From the NCBI RefSeq assembly GCF_000305785.2, contig NC_018868.3, positions 2,638,001 through 2,702,000 on the forward strand: a stretch of 64,000 bases of DNA, read 5' to 3'. The translations under genes were made by a program, and so were the position numbers. The notes under the pieces are model-generated. The model did no database searches, was not told the origin of the DNA, and saw nothing but the letters and a program-made list of their open reading frames with translations. The first letter of the stretch is position 1; each line of letters begins with the position of its first letter. Source of the stretch: Simiduia agarivorans SA1 = DSM 21679 (GTDB lineage Bacteria; Pseudomonadota; Gammaproteobacteria; Pseudomonadales; Cellvibrionaceae). This document shows positions 16,538-26,248 of this stretch, one piece after another.

Positions 16538-18928
16538 TCAGAATTGCAAACGCGCTTGCAGGGCTATGCTGCGGGGGCGATCGTAAAAGCCGTAATAGGC
16601 CAGCCCCTGTTGCCCGGTGGCTGCTCCCACCAGGGTGGCCGATGTCGGCACTTCGGCGCCATAAGTCAGCACGGCTTCGTCGGTGAGGTTTTTACCCACC
16701 AGGGCAATTTCCCAGAACCCGTCTGTAGCGGCCAGCGCCAGGCGCGCATTCACTTTCACAAAGGCATCCTGGGTCAGACGCGGGTCCAACGAAGGACTGG
16801 CAAGGTATTCTGATGAGTAGATCAGGTCCAGATCCGCATTCAACACCAGGCCACCCTGGAACTGATGCTGATAATTGGTGATCAGGCTACCGGTCAGCTC
16901 GGGCGTATAGGCCTGGCGCTTGCCGTCAAAGCTGCACATATCCAGTGCCGCATTGGTGACTGTATCCGGCTCGAATTCAGCCTGCCGGAAATAGCACTCG
17001 CCATTGTCGTAATCGGTGAATTCAAAATCCAAATAGCCAATGGCCGCGGTAAAGGTCAGCGATTCACTCGCGCGCAAGCGTCCGTCCAGTTCAATACCCT
17101 GGCTAATGGCTGCCGCCGCATTGCCCACATTGAAGCCCAGGCCGCCATCAAAAATACTCACCTGCAAGTTGTCGTATTCGGTGCGGAAAACTGCCGCATT
17201 CAGCTCGGCCCTGTCGTCCAGCAAACTGGTTTTTGCACCCAGCTCGAAACTGGTGGCTTCTTCTTCCTCAAATTCAAACACACCTACCGGGCTGGGCGGC
17301 TGGCCTAACGCAGAAGTTACCGCACCGGGCACACCCACGGCAGGGTCTGAGCTGGCGTTCGAGCGCACGTCAAAGCCACCGGATTTGAACCCGGTGGTGT
17401 AAGTGGCGTAGAGCATGGCGCTGTCGGATATCTGGTATTGCAGATTGATCAGCGGCGTGAAGCTGTCTTCGTCGCGCTTGCCGGCTTCACTGTGGGGCTC
17501 AGCCCGCAACACATTCTCGGCCAGATCCAACAAGGTAACACCCGGTATAACGTCCGGGTTGGGTGCCTGCGTGCTCGACTGACTGAACCGCGACGCGGTT
17601 TTTTGTTCAGTGGTATAGCGACCGCCCAAGGTCAGTGACCATTGATCGTTCACGTGATAGGTCGCTTGCGCAAAAGCAGCCCACAGCTGACTGTCTTGTT
17701 CAAAAAAGCGCTGCGAATTGTAGCCCGCCAAAGCCGAACTCACTGCGGTCAATGCGCTGGTGGTGGGTACATTGAAGTCATCGTGAAATTCCAGATGACT
17801 GTCCTGATAAAACACGCCGGCAATATATTCCAACGCTTCACCCACTGGCGACACGATGCGCAACTCCTGGCTCCACTGGCGATACGCTTCATCCAGACCC
17901 AGGGTAAAGGTATTCAAGCCTGTGTATTCACAATCGCACAGCTCATCGTATTCGTAACCGGCCAATCCGGTAATCGCTGTGACCTGATGCTCACCCCACT
18001 GATAGTCGATATTCAGGGTGGCGTTGTGGGTTTTGTTTTCGCTGGTATCACCATTGGCCTGACGCTTGCCATTCTGATCGGCATCCAGCGCTTCACCGCC
18101 GGAAAAAATCGGGTAGACGGTCGACAAGCCCACGCCGGTTTCACCGGCGGTATCGCCAATCACTTCGATGTTACGACCACTCACATCGAATTGACTTTGT
18201 TCCAGCTTTAATCCCAGCGCGAGATTGTCAGAGGCATCCCAACGCACCTGGCCCCGCACCAACCACTCATCGGCAGCGGGTTCTTTTTTACCGGTACTGG
18301 TGTTGTCCACGTAGCCATCAAAATCGCGCTTCATCACACTCAGGCGACCAGCGAGGTCGTCAGTCAAGCCGCCGGAGATGACCGCCCGAAGATCTTTTTC
18401 ACCGTGCTCGGGTTCGTACAACGCGGTGATTCTGGATTCAAAATCCTGCGAGGGTTTTGCACTGGTCTGGCTCACCGCACCCGCAATACTGTTTTTACCA
18501 AACAGAATGCCTTGCGGGCCGCGCAGCACCTCTACCCGCTCCATGTCAAACAGCGGAGCCCTGGCGAGCTGCGCGCGGCCATAGTAGATGCCGTCCACAT
18601 ACATACCCACGGATTGTTCAAAGCCCTGGTTAATACCCGAGCTGATACCGCGAATACTGATGGTGGTGCTGATACCGGTTTGATTGATACTGAAGTTGGG
18701 CACATAGGTGCTCACCGCTTCCAGATTATTGAGCCCGGCGGCGTCCATTTTTTCGCCGCCCAGGGCGCTGACCGATAAGGGCACATCCTGCAGCGACTGC
18801 GGACGTTTTTGTGCAGTAACCACGATTTCTTCCAGCGTCAGATTGTCCTGCCCATGGCTTGCCGCCGCAATGCTGAAGGCCAACAACGCCATTCCGACAC
18901 GGTGGGCTTTTGCAGTTTTTATTGTCAT
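16538..18928 (-). CDS. TonB-dependent receptor
   Basis: 796 residues. A signal peptide ends near 'ASHGQ', a TonB box-like 'LEEIVVTAQKR' follows, then the plug domain ('NNLEAVSTYVPNF', 'SIRGISSG', 'VEVLRGPQGILFGKNSIAG') and a 22-strand barrel ending in 'ARLQF' with the terminal aromatic. It actively imports a ligand across the outer membrane using TonB energy. The gene is third in a likely operon after a class II aldolase and a BASS-type transporter, 44 bases after the latter, so the ligand may be the substrate of those proteins. A ribosome site 'AAAAGGAG' precedes the ATG. The exact ligand is unknown. Confidence 0.93.
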   Translation of the reverse strand: MTIKTAKAHRVGMALLAFSIAAASHGQDNLTLEEIVVTAQKRPQSLQDVPLSVSALGGEKMDAAGLNNLEAVSTYVPNFSINQTGISTTISIRGISSGINQGFEQSVGMYVDGIYYGRAQLARAPLFDMERVEVLRGPQGILFGKNSIAGAVSQTSAKPSQDFESRITALYEPEHGEKDLRAVISGGLTDDLAGRLSVMKRDFDGYVDNTSTGKKEPAADEWLVRGQVRWDASDNLALGLKLEQSQFDVSGRNIEVIGDTAGETGVGLSTVYPIFSGGEALDADQNGKRQANGDTSENKTHNATLNIDYQWGEHQVTAITGLAGYEYDELCDCEYTGLNTFTLGLDEAYRQWSQELRIVSPVGEALEYIAGVFYQDSHLEFHDDFNVPTTSALTAVSSALAGYNSQRFFEQDSQLWAAFAQATYHVNDQWSLTLGGRYTTEQKTASRFSQSSTQAPNPDVIPGVTLLDLAENVLRAEPHSEAGKRDEDSFTPLINLQYQISDSAMLYATYTTGFKSGGFDVRSNASSDPAVGVPGAVTSALGQPPSPVGVFEFEEEEATSFELGAKTSLLDDRAELNAAVFRTEYDNLQVSIFDGGLGFNVGNAAAAISQGIELDGRLRASESLTFTAAIGYLDFEFTDYDNGECYFRQAEFEPDTVTNAALDMCSFDGKRQAYTPELTGSLITNYQHQFQGGLVLNADLDLIYSSEYLASPSLDPRLTQDAFVKVNARLALAATDGFWEIALVGKNLTDEAVLTYGAEVPTSATLVGAATGQQGLAYYGFYDRPRSIALQARLQF

Positions 18929-18972
18929 GCTTCTCGCTCTCCTTTTAACCGGTTTATCGTCCGGTTTGTTGA

Positions 18973-19854
18973 TTATTCTTTTACATTGGTCAGCTCAAAT
19001 CGCTGTGCTTTTCTGCACCAGGCAACCACGCCAAACCCAAACAGGTACATGGTGAGGGAATAGAAGGCCGCCGGCAGTGCGGCCTGATCGGATTGCATCA
19101 ATGAACTGGCGATGACAATCGCCATGGCTGAATTCTGAATACCCACTTCAATCATGGCGGTTGCGGCATCCGCGTTTTGCATGTGCAACAAGCGCGCGGT
19201 AAGCCAGCCTAACAACAACGCCAGGCTGTTCAGCATGACAACCGGGAGTCCGATGTCGGGCAAGTGCGACCACAACCAACGGCCCTGCGATAACATCAGT
19301 CCCAGGGTCATCAACACCATAAACGCCAGCGCTAAGCGACTGAACCAACGCTCGGAGGCCACAGCCGTGCGCGGAAAAAAGTAGCGCCATTGCATGCCGA
19401 GCAGTACCGGCAAGAGTGTGAACAACACCAAAGTTTGCAGGGTATCCACAAAGGGCAACTGCAAATCACGCGCGCCTTCACCCAATAACCACAGCACCAG
19501 ATTGACCCACAGGGGAATCGACACCACGGTGATCAAGCCCGCTACTGCGGTCAGGCTGATGGACAGTGCCACATTCGCGCGCGCCAGATGGCTGAACAAA
19601 TTGGAAGTGGTGCCGCCAGGACAGGCGCTCAGCAACACCAAGCCCGCGGCCAGACTGGCTTCTTGCGCCCAACCCAATGCCAGAAGCAATCCACACAAAG
19701 GCAGGCCAATGAGTTGCGCAAGCAGAATGGCAATGAAGTTGCGTTTCAGACGCACTACCCGGAAAAAGTCTGCCGGTGTCAGGCTGGCGCCCATGCCAAA
19801 CATGACCAGCGCCAGTGCCCACGGCAGCCATTGTGCGATGCTGGAGGTCGCCAA
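18973..19854 (-). CDS. Bile acid:sodium symporter (BASS) family transporter
   Basis: 293 residues with about nine to ten hydrophobic spans. Seen: 'MFGMGASLTPADFFRV' near the N-terminus, 'SACPGGTTSNLFSHLARANVALS' region (the crossover helix motif of BASS proteins), and 'VGIQNSAMAIVIA' in the second repeat. The family moves organic anions such as bile acids, pyruvate or pantoate with sodium across the inner membrane. It follows the class II aldolase by three bases and precedes a TonB receptor, so a shared organic-acid substrate is plausible. ATG start. Confidence 0.9.
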   Translation of the reverse strand: MATSSIAQWLPWALALVMFGMGASLTPADFFRVVRLKRNFIAILLAQLIGLPLCGLLLALGWAQEASLAAGLVLLSACPGGTTSNLFSHLARANVALSISLTAVAGLITVVSIPLWVNLVLWLLGEGARDLQLPFVDTLQTLVLFTLLPVLLGMQWRYFFPRTAVASERWFSRLALAFMVLMTLGLMLSQGRWLWSHLPDIGLPVVMLNSLALLLGWLTARLLHMQNADAATAMIEVGIQNSAMAIVIASSLMQSDQAALPAAFYSLTMYLFGFGVVAWCRKAQRFELTNVKE

Positions 19855-19857
19855 GGG

Positions 19858-20658
19858 TCAGGACAGAAAGCTGTCGTCTTTTTGCAACATCAACTGATAG
19901 CTGGGCTGAAAATTTGCCCACTTCACCAGGTCCGTCGCGTTGTAATTGCGGGTTTTCAACGCCACCTCGTGGTTGATCAGGCGCGTAGTACCGGCCGCTT
20001 CAGCCAGCAATTGCGATCGACAAGCGCTTTCCATGGCCATAAACAAACCGCAGGCAATGTCGACCGAACTTCCCGTGGTCAGCAGGCCATGGTTCTGCAA
20101 AATCGCCGCCGGTTTGTCACCTAAGGCACGGGCGATGGCATCACCCTCCGCCGTTTCATCCACCACGCCATTGAAGTCGTTGTAGAGCGCGTGGTTTTCA
20201 TAAAACATGCAGGCGTCCTGCGAAATCGGGTCTAACAATTTGCCCAACGCACTGAAGGCGCGGCCGTAAGGCGAATGGGCATGCGCCACCGCATTGATGT
20301 CGGCGCGCGCGGCGTGCAGGCGGGAGTGAATGGCAAAAGCGGCGGTATTCACCAACTGATCGCCCTCCACAATCTGACCCTGATGATTGACCAACACCAG
20401 ATCAGACGCTTTGATCAACGAAAAATGCACCGCCACCGGGTTGACCCAGAAATGATCCGGCCGGCCCGGGTCCCGCACGCTGATATGCCCAGCCACGCCT
20501 TCGTCGTAGCCCAGATGGCCGAACACCCGGAAGGCGCCCGCCAGCCGTTGCTTGATGTAGGTGCGTTCCGCCTGCTCGGATTCGAATTCGCTGGGCGGCA
20601 GCTCGACTTTGGCCGAGCCGATGGTGGTACGTGCAAGTTCTCTGGCAAAGTCTGACAT
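19858..20658 (-). CDS. Class II aldolase/adducin family protein
   Basis: 266 residues. Metal-site features seen: 'YDEGVAGHISVRD', 'AVAHAHSPYG' with the paired histidines, and 'ILQNHGLLTTG' with the third histidine. The family includes L-fuculose-phosphate aldolase, ribulose-phosphate epimerase and decarboxylases. This longer form with 'ARTTIGSAKVELPPSEF' at the N-terminus resembles those annotated simply as class II aldolase. First gene of a three-gene minus operon, divergent from a LysR regulator with a dyad between. The substrate is not known. Confidence 0.88.
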   Translation of the reverse strand: MSDFARELARTTIGSAKVELPPSEFESEQAERTYIKQRLAGAFRVFGHLGYDEGVAGHISVRDPGRPDHFWVNPVAVHFSLIKASDLVLVNHQGQIVEGDQLVNTAAFAIHSRLHAARADINAVAHAHSPYGRAFSALGKLLDPISQDACMFYENHALYNDFNGVVDETAEGDAIARALGDKPAAILQNHGLLTTGSSVDIACGLFMAMESACRSQLLAEAAGTTRLINHEVALKTRNYNATDLVKWANFQPSYQLMLQKDDSFLS

Positions 20659-20708
20659 GGGGCTCCTGACTGATTGGCTGGCGTTATTGACACCTCCATG
20701 CTAAAAAC

Positions 20709-20744
20709 ATCCAATTAATCAATCCAATGAATAGTTATTGGATT
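20709..20744. promoter_or_regulatory. Likely LysR-type operator in the divergent promoter region
   Basis: A perfect inverted repeat AATCCAAT-(8 bases)-ATTGGATT lies at 20721-20744, and an extra half site ATCCAAT lies at 20709-20715, in phase by 13 bases. The location between the aldolase operon (start 20658) and the LysR gene (start 20800) fits a LysR-type recognition and activation site. Binding is inferred, not shown. Confidence 0.65.
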
Positions 20745-20799
20745 AAACAATTCGTGCTGTGCATAGTTAAAAAGCACAGCTGCAAGGACCACTCAGGCC

Positions 20800-21759
20800 A
20801 TGAGCAAACTCGATATCAATCTCCTGGCGGTGCTGGAAGCCATCTACGACGAGGGCTCCATCACCCGCGCCGCCGACCGCTTATGCCTGAGTCAGCCGGC
20901 GGTGAGCCACGCACTGAATCGCTTGCGCAGCACCTACAAAGACCCACTGTTCACCCGCCTGGGTCATCGCATGCAACCCAGCCCGCTGACCGAGCGCATC
21001 ATTCAGCCGGTGAAAGGCGCACTGCGCACCCTGCGCGACAGCGTCAACGCCGGCGAGGTGTTCGACCCCACGCAGCTGCAACGCGAATTCCGGCTGGGTT
21101 TGCGCGACGGTATGAATACTGCGGTAATGCCCGCGCTGCTGGCTGAAGTCAACCGGCAAGCACCCGACGTGGCCATTGCCAGCCACCCCTGCCATCCGCA
21201 ACAGTTGGAGGAATCCCTGGCGCACGGCACACTCGATCTGGCCATCGACCTGCTCAAGCCTGTATCCGAATCCATTCAACACGCCCGCCTGATGTTTGAA
21301 CCCCTGTGCGTTGCCGGCCGGCCCGGCCATCCCGCGCTTCAACAACCGCTGGATACGGCCACCTACCTCGCGCACAAACAAGTACTCGTATCGCCCCTGC
21401 AACAGGGACCGGAATGGGTGGATCACGAACTGGCGCGTCACGGTCTGCGCCGGAGGATTGGAGCGCGCTGCCACTCCTATCTGTGCGCGGCCTATCTGTT
21501 GAGAGAGTCGGACTACCTGAGCATTATTCCCCGAGGCATCGCCCTGATTCTGAATGAACACATCCCACTGTCGATGTGCGATGTGCCGTTTGACGTGCCG
21601 ACATTGGAGCTGCACGCTTACTGGCACGAACGTGCCGATAAGGATCCCGCTCATTTATGGTTTCGGGAAAAGTTACTCAATGCATTGCGGTCCGTGCCCT
21701 ATATCAGCCTCGAATCCGATGCACCCAAAAATATGCTCCGGGCTGCACAATCCGCGTAA
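20800..21759 (+). CDS. LysR-family transcriptional regulator
   Basis: 319 residues. The N-terminal winged helix-turn-helix (2-62) shows 'LNLLAVLEAIYDEGSITRAA' character with 'LCLSQPAVSHALNRLR' and 'PLFTR', the LysR signature. The C-terminal 200 residues form the substrate-binding-like effector domain. It is divergent from the aldolase-BASS-TonB receptor operon and separated by a clear dyad, so it most likely controls that operon and itself. 'AAGGA' lies about 15 bases before the ATG. A second TonB receptor gene follows 228 bases downstream and may belong to the same regulon. Effector unknown. Confidence 0.92.
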   Translation: MSKLDINLLAVLEAIYDEGSITRAADRLCLSQPAVSHALNRLRSTYKDPLFTRLGHRMQPSPLTERIIQPVKGALRTLRDSVNAGEVFDPTQLQREFRLGLRDGMNTAVMPALLAEVNRQAPDVAIASHPCHPQQLEESLAHGTLDLAIDLLKPVSESIQHARLMFEPLCVAGRPGHPALQQPLDTATYLAHKQVLVSPLQQGPEWVDHELARHGLRRRIGARCHSYLCAAYLLRESDYLSIIPRGIALILNEHIPLSMCDVPFDVPTLELHAYWHERADKDPAHLWFREKLLNALRSVPYISLESDAPKNMLRAAQSA

Positions 21760-21987
21760 TACCTCGCTGTTTGCCGCATCATCCCCAAACGCTCAAATCG
21801 CCTACCACCGATCACCTCAATGAACAATGCCTAAAAGGGTGTACAGGGTTTTTAGTGCGGCACTGTGGATGTTTTTCGTCCCGTTTTAGTTGTCCATTGC
21901 AAACTATGGGTCCACACAAGGAATTCATACAAGCGTGCGATAACACGAAGGGAATAAATAATAATCAAATAAATATAAGAGATTGCT

Positions 21988-24372
21988 ATGAAGAAAAATA
22001 TTCTTGCCCACAGCATCCAAGGTGTAAGCGCACTAATGGTCGCCTGCACTCTAAATGCACATGCACAGACCGACGTCGATTCAACCAGCTCGCCCGCCGC
22101 CAGCCTCATAACCGAGGAAGTATTGGTTACCGCGCGCCGTAAAGAAGAAACGTTGATCGAAATTCCAATGGCGGTTTCGAGCATCTCAGCCACAGAGATT
22201 GCAGATAGGAACTACACGAGCGCGAGTGATATCTACCGGACGCTGGCAGGTGCAGCCTCCCCTCGCGGACAATTGATCTTGCGCGGATTAAGTGGCGGCA
22301 ACTCCTCTGCCCCGGGCACCACAACCACCTTTGTGGATGACATCCCTTATTCGTTCACCAATTTGTCAGACGTAGAACGGGTTGAAGTTCTGCGCGGGCC
22401 ACAGGGTACACTTTATGGCTCCAATGCCATTGGCGGCACCGTACGGATCATCACCAAGCAGCCCCAGCTGAATGAATTCGAAGTGTTCAGTAATATTCAG
22501 GCGTCTACCGAAGCCGATGTTGACGGCGTCAGCAGTAACGGCACGCTCGGCGTGAATATCCCGCTGATTGAAGACAAACTCGCATTACGCGTGTCGGCCA
22601 ACCGCGAGCATGAAAAACTCCAGATGGTGAATATGAACACTGGCCTGCAGGGATCTGTTGACCGCGGTTTTGTTCGCGCACGCCTGCTCTGGCAAATCAA
22701 CGAACAGATGGATATGACATTTGGCTATGCCAGAGTCAATTATTCAGACCGTGGCACCGATACCGGTGACCGCTCGACACCTGGCTATCGCTATACCTAC
22801 AGCCTGACCGAGAACACCAGTGCACCCTATGGCTACGATGTCGCATTTGACACAGTGGATTGCGACCCTGCCGCCGAACGCCCCGCGTGCATGGGTGGCA
22901 ACGCACCCATCTCTGCCTCTGGTGTACCTGCAAAATACCAGATCTGGGAAAGCATAGATGGCTGGTACAAAAGCCAGTCAGATTTGTACACCTTGAACTT
23001 CAATCACGATAACCTTTTTGATCTTGCCACGCTGACTTACGCCGGCTCCTACCGCAAGTTTGATACTCAGTCACTGGACAACTGGTCGCGTCTCGACGCG
23101 GATGATTTGTTCAAAACTTGGATTATCAACGACGATTTCTACAATGAAACCACACATGAAGTGCGCCTGCAGAATATCGATGCCTCCAGCCCCCTGAGCT
23201 GGACGGTGGGGATGTTCTACGACAAAGTAGAAACCGATAACGCTCTGAACAACCAGAACCAATACCACGAAGCAGGTGATATCGCATCAGCAGTGGCAAT
23301 GAACTGGTGGTGGGGTATCGACGTAACCCAACTGGGCATCGACACCTTTGGCAATCCCCAAAATAACTGGCGCAACTCGGTCATCAAAGATCGCGCTGAA
23401 GAGCTGGCCTACTTTGCCGATGTGGCATACACCTTCGATATCGGCGCTGCTGGCGAGCTTGAACTGAATGCCGGTGTACGTCACTACGAACTCGAAGACG
23501 AATACCATGGCGAAACCATGGGCTTGTGGTCTGAAAACGTAACCCAGACAGCGGGTGAAGAAAGCGGCGAGCGCTACAAATTCAGCGCATCCTGGCGCCC
23601 CACAGACACCATGTCCGTATACGCGCTCTATTCCGAAGGCTACCGTCCGGGCGGCAACAATGGTCCACTGGCGGGCTCTTGTGAGAATGACCCCAATGCC
23701 AGCCAACGCAAAGACCGTTACACCTCGGACGCCATCGACAACTACGAGCTGGGCTTGAAAATGTCGGCGATGGACGGTCGGGTTAACTTTGCAACAGCGG
23801 TTTATCAGATCGACTGGACCGACATCAAAACTAACGTGTACATGCCAACCTGTGGTTTCAGCTTTACCGCTAACGGTGGTGAAGCGCGTTCACGCGGCTG
23901 GGAATTTGAATCCACTGCATTGCTGACCGACAGCCTGAAGATGACGTTTAATACTTCCTATACCAATTCTGTGGTGCTGGAAGATAACGATGCCATCAGC
24001 GCCGAAGCCGGCGACGACATGACCATGGTGCCCGAATGGAATGCGTATCTCGCGCTTGACCAGTCTTTCACCCTGTTCAATAAGCCGATGAGCGTGCGGG
24101 GTGATTACACCTACTACGGTGAATACAAAACCCACTTCAACGTGCGAGATGAAGACGTAGTACCTGCCTATAGCTACTTCAATTTGTCCGGCCGTGTTGA
24201 GTTGTCAGATAACCTGCAGCTCAGCGCGCACCTGAACAACGTGTTCGATAAAGAGGCCATCAGCTATAAACGTGCTCGCAGCCGCAGTGAAAGCAACACC
24301 ACGGCACAGCAGTACATTAACTACCTGTCAGGCCGTACGTTGGCAATCCGTTTGGATATGACCTTCGATTAA
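21988..24372 (+). CDS. TonB-dependent receptor
   Basis: 794 residues. The signal peptide ends 'NAHAQ', followed by a TonB box-like 'TEEVLVTARRKEE', plug motifs 'QLILRGLSGG', 'VERVEVLRGPQGTLYGSNAIGGTVRI' in pieces, and a long barrel ending 'RLDMTFD'. The class resembles receptors for catechol siderophores, vitamins or carbohydrates. It is downstream of LysR on the same strand but with 228 bases between, so it may have its own promoter. A strong bidirectional terminator follows. The two TonB receptors in this window are clearly different in sequence, so they are not a recent tandem duplication. Confidence 0.93.
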   Translation: MKKNILAHSIQGVSALMVACTLNAHAQTDVDSTSSPAASLITEEVLVTARRKEETLIEIPMAVSSISATEIADRNYTSASDIYRTLAGAASPRGQLILRGLSGGNSSAPGTTTTFVDDIPYSFTNLSDVERVEVLRGPQGTLYGSNAIGGTVRIITKQPQLNEFEVFSNIQASTEADVDGVSSNGTLGVNIPLIEDKLALRVSANREHEKLQMVNMNTGLQGSVDRGFVRARLLWQINEQMDMTFGYARVNYSDRGTDTGDRSTPGYRYTYSLTENTSAPYGYDVAFDTVDCDPAAERPACMGGNAPISASGVPAKYQIWESIDGWYKSQSDLYTLNFNHDNLFDLATLTYAGSYRKFDTQSLDNWSRLDADDLFKTWIINDDFYNETTHEVRLQNIDASSPLSWTVGMFYDKVETDNALNNQNQYHEAGDIASAVAMNWWWGIDVTQLGIDTFGNPQNNWRNSVIKDRAEELAYFADVAYTFDIGAAGELELNAGVRHYELEDEYHGETMGLWSENVTQTAGEESGERYKFSASWRPTDTMSVYALYSEGYRPGGNNGPLAGSCENDPNASQRKDRYTSDAIDNYELGLKMSAMDGRVNFATAVYQIDWTDIKTNVYMPTCGFSFTANGGEARSRGWEFESTALLTDSLKMTFNTSYTNSVVLEDNDAISAEAGDDMTMVPEWNAYLALDQSFTLFNKPMSVRGDYTYYGEYKTHFNVRDEDVVPAYSYFNLSGRVELSDNLQLSAHLNNVFDKEAISYKRARSRSESNTTAQQYINYLSGRTLAIRLDMTFD

Positions 24373-24409
24373 TCGCGCCGGTGAATGACCCCAAGTCATT
24401 GGGTTAGCT

Positions 24410-24443
24410 AAAAAAAACACCCTGCGTTGCAGGGTGTTTTTTT
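24410..24443. terminator. Bidirectional intrinsic terminator
   Basis: A perfect stem ACACCCTGC/GCAGGGTGT with a three-base loop is flanked by A runs on the left and T runs on the right. It can stop both the TonB receptor transcript and the minus-strand transcript of the small membrane protein ending at 24493. Confidence 0.93.
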
Positions 24444-24492
24444 ATGAGCACATTTTAGTTAACCGCTATTCCTGAGTGCGTGGCATATGCCG

Positions 24493-24801
24493 CTAAAAAA
24501 CCCAGGCAATTAAAAACCAGATCGTCAGAAAAAAACCGAAAAAGCCTGCCAGCATGAACTGGATCTCGCCCAGCAAACCGTCGCCGGCGGTGATCGCAAA
24601 AAAGGCCAGGGTTATCACGGTAATAAAAAAGCTGATGATGGCCGCCTGCTTGATGCCCACGCCGGGTTCTAGCGAGGTGGTGACGAATTCACCGATCATG
24701 GGCAGCATCAGCGCCACTGCCGCTGCGACAGCCACCAGTACAACGATGAGTACAATCAGCAATTTGCGCGCTTCAATCTTATCCTTATCGTCTGCACTCA
24801 C
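24493..24801 (-). CDS. Small membrane protein, three hydrophobic segments
   Basis: 102 residues with hydrophobic segments near 14-36, 52-70 and 80-101, and a charged N-terminus. No family recognised. ATG start. It lies 28 bases after the PH-domain protein gene on the same strand and ends at the bidirectional terminator, so the pair is probably co-transcribed. Nothing in the residues points to an enzyme; a small scaffold or stress-related membrane protein would fit, but that is only a guess. Confidence 0.65.
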   Translation of the reverse strand: MSADDKDKIEARKLLIVLIVVLVAVAAAVALMLPMIGEFVTTSLEPGVGIKQAAIISFFITVITLAFFAITAGDGLLGEIQFMLAGFFGFFLTIWFLIAWVF

Positions 24802-24829
24802 CTGAATTCTCCTTTGTTGATTACTGCAA

Positions 24830-25216
24830 TCAGGTCAATTCGCGGAACTTATTCGGATCGGGTATGCCATCCACTTCAAATTCGGGGTTATCACCGGCCG
24901 TAAACACGGTAATACGACCTACGCCGGTAATCCGGTTCAGAAAGCTCTGGTACACACGCACGGAGCGCACAGATTCCAGATTGAGCTCGATGCGTTCCTT
25001 ACTCAGTAAGCCGCGCTCAAGCACCACTTCGTTATCAATGATTTCCAGCTTGGTGGCTTTGCACTTGACGTACCACACCATCAGGATAATAAAACCGATA
25101 CCCACTGCACACAGCAACACACTCAGGATAAAGCTGAATGGACGCGCCTTGAACATGGCGGGATGGGCTGAAAACTTGACACCTGGACGGACAGCCGCCG
25201 CTTCTGAATCACTCAT
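24830..25216 (-). CDS. PH domain-containing membrane protein (YdbT/bPH2-like)
   Basis: 128 residues. Two close hydrophobic stretches (about 27-50, 'FSFILSVLLCAVGIGFIILMV') precede a bacterial PH-like domain with 'YVKCKATKLEIIDNEVVLERG', 'ERIELNLESVRSVRV' and 'TGVGRITVFTAGDNPEFEVDGI'. This is the pattern of the bPH2/YdbT-type proteins of unknown function in the inner membrane. ATG start. It precedes the small membrane protein in a two-gene unit, 90 bases after the mscS gene on the same strand. Confidence 0.82.
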   Translation of the reverse strand: MSDSEAAAVRPGVKFSAHPAMFKARPFSFILSVLLCAVGIGFIILMVWYVKCKATKLEIIDNEVVLERGLLSKERIELNLESVRSVRVYQSFLNRITGVGRITVFTAGDNPEFEVDGIPDPNKFRELT

Positions 25217-25305
25217 ACTGTTCCTCTAAAGAGTGAGGTTGCCGGACACCTGAAGGTAAAGGAGCGGCCGGCAAAACGCAAATCCACGGTGCCGGCCAGT
25301 GGCTG

Positions 25306-26136
25306 TTAATCCGTTGCGGTATTCAGCAATCTCACTTCGCGCTGGGGGAATGGAATCTGAACGCCAGCACCTTTAAAGGCCTCGTAAATCGCGTGATTCA
25401 CCGCATAGCGGGTCTGGAACAATTGCGCGGTTTCCACTTTGTAGCGAAAGCCGACATTGATGCTGCTATCGCCAAAGTCTTCGATACCGATGGTTGCCTG
25501 CTCGCCGTCCACAACGCCTTCCACGCCGGTGATCGCTTGCCGGATCAGACCCATGACCTGATCCATGTCCGAGTCGTAAGCCACACCGATACTGGCTTCC
25601 ACCAGCGTACAGCCATGAGAGTTGTGCAATATTTCGCCAATAATGTGCTTGTTGGGAATGGTGATGATGACCTTGTCTTCGTTGATCAACCGGGTTTGCC
25701 CCAATTTCACTTCGGTCACCTGGCCACTGACGCCACAAACGCTGATGGTGTCGCCCACCACAAAAGGCCGGCCAATGATGATATTGAATCCCGCACCGTA
25801 GTTGGAAATCAGCCCCTGCGCGGCCAATGACACACCAAAGGTCAGTGCACCAATTGCGGCCACAAACGGCGTCACCGAAATGCCCAGCTTACCCAGCGCC
25901 ACGATCGCCACCATGGCTACCACGATGATGCGCACCGATGAGCCGATAAACCGGCTCAGGGTGACATCGATGCCGCGTCGTTCACACAGATTGCTGGTAA
26001 TTTTTGCCAGCTTGCCGGCGATCACCAAGCCGATGATCAATATGACTATCGCACCCAGTATCTGGAAGCTGTAGTTCACCAAAAATTCTGTGGCCAGGTT
26101 ATACACCTGGTTTATCTGTTCCAATTCCTTTTCCAT
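25306..26136 (-). CDS. mscS: Small-conductance mechanosensitive channel
   Basis: 276 residues when started at the ATG at 26136, similar to E. coli MscS (286). In-frame codons further upstream overlap the pgi leader and are not likely used. Three spans are visible; the pore-lining TM3 shows 'ALTFGVSLAAQGLISNYGAG'. The beta domain has 'GRPFVVGDTISV' and 'VKLGQTRLINEDKVIITIPN'. The C-terminus ends with a mixed alpha-beta cage region. It relieves turgor by opening under membrane tension. Divergent from pgi with 112 bases between the chosen starts. Confidence 0.9.
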   Translation of the reverse strand: MEKELEQINQVYNLATEFLVNYSFQILGAIVILIIGLVIAGKLAKITSNLCERRGIDVTLSRFIGSSVRIIVVAMVAIVALGKLGISVTPFVAAIGALTFGVSLAAQGLISNYGAGFNIIIGRPFVVGDTISVCGVSGQVTEVKLGQTRLINEDKVIITIPNKHIIGEILHNSHGCTLVEASIGVAYDSDMDQVMGLIRQAITGVEGVVDGEQATIGIEDFGDSSINVGFRYKVETAQLFQTRYAVNHAIYEAFKGAGVQIPFPQREVRLLNTATD

Positions 26137-26248
26137 GGGGAAGCCCTGTACTGAATGCCTGCTACATTCTAACCAATTCTGCCAAATCTGCCCTATTCTT
26201 CTCGGCAAATGCGGTACCATGGCGGCAAAAGAATCACAGGGGAGTCAC

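Noticed and set aside
16538..24372. Recent tandem duplication of the two TonB receptors
   Set aside because: Both carry the family motifs but differ widely along their length and lie on opposite strands.
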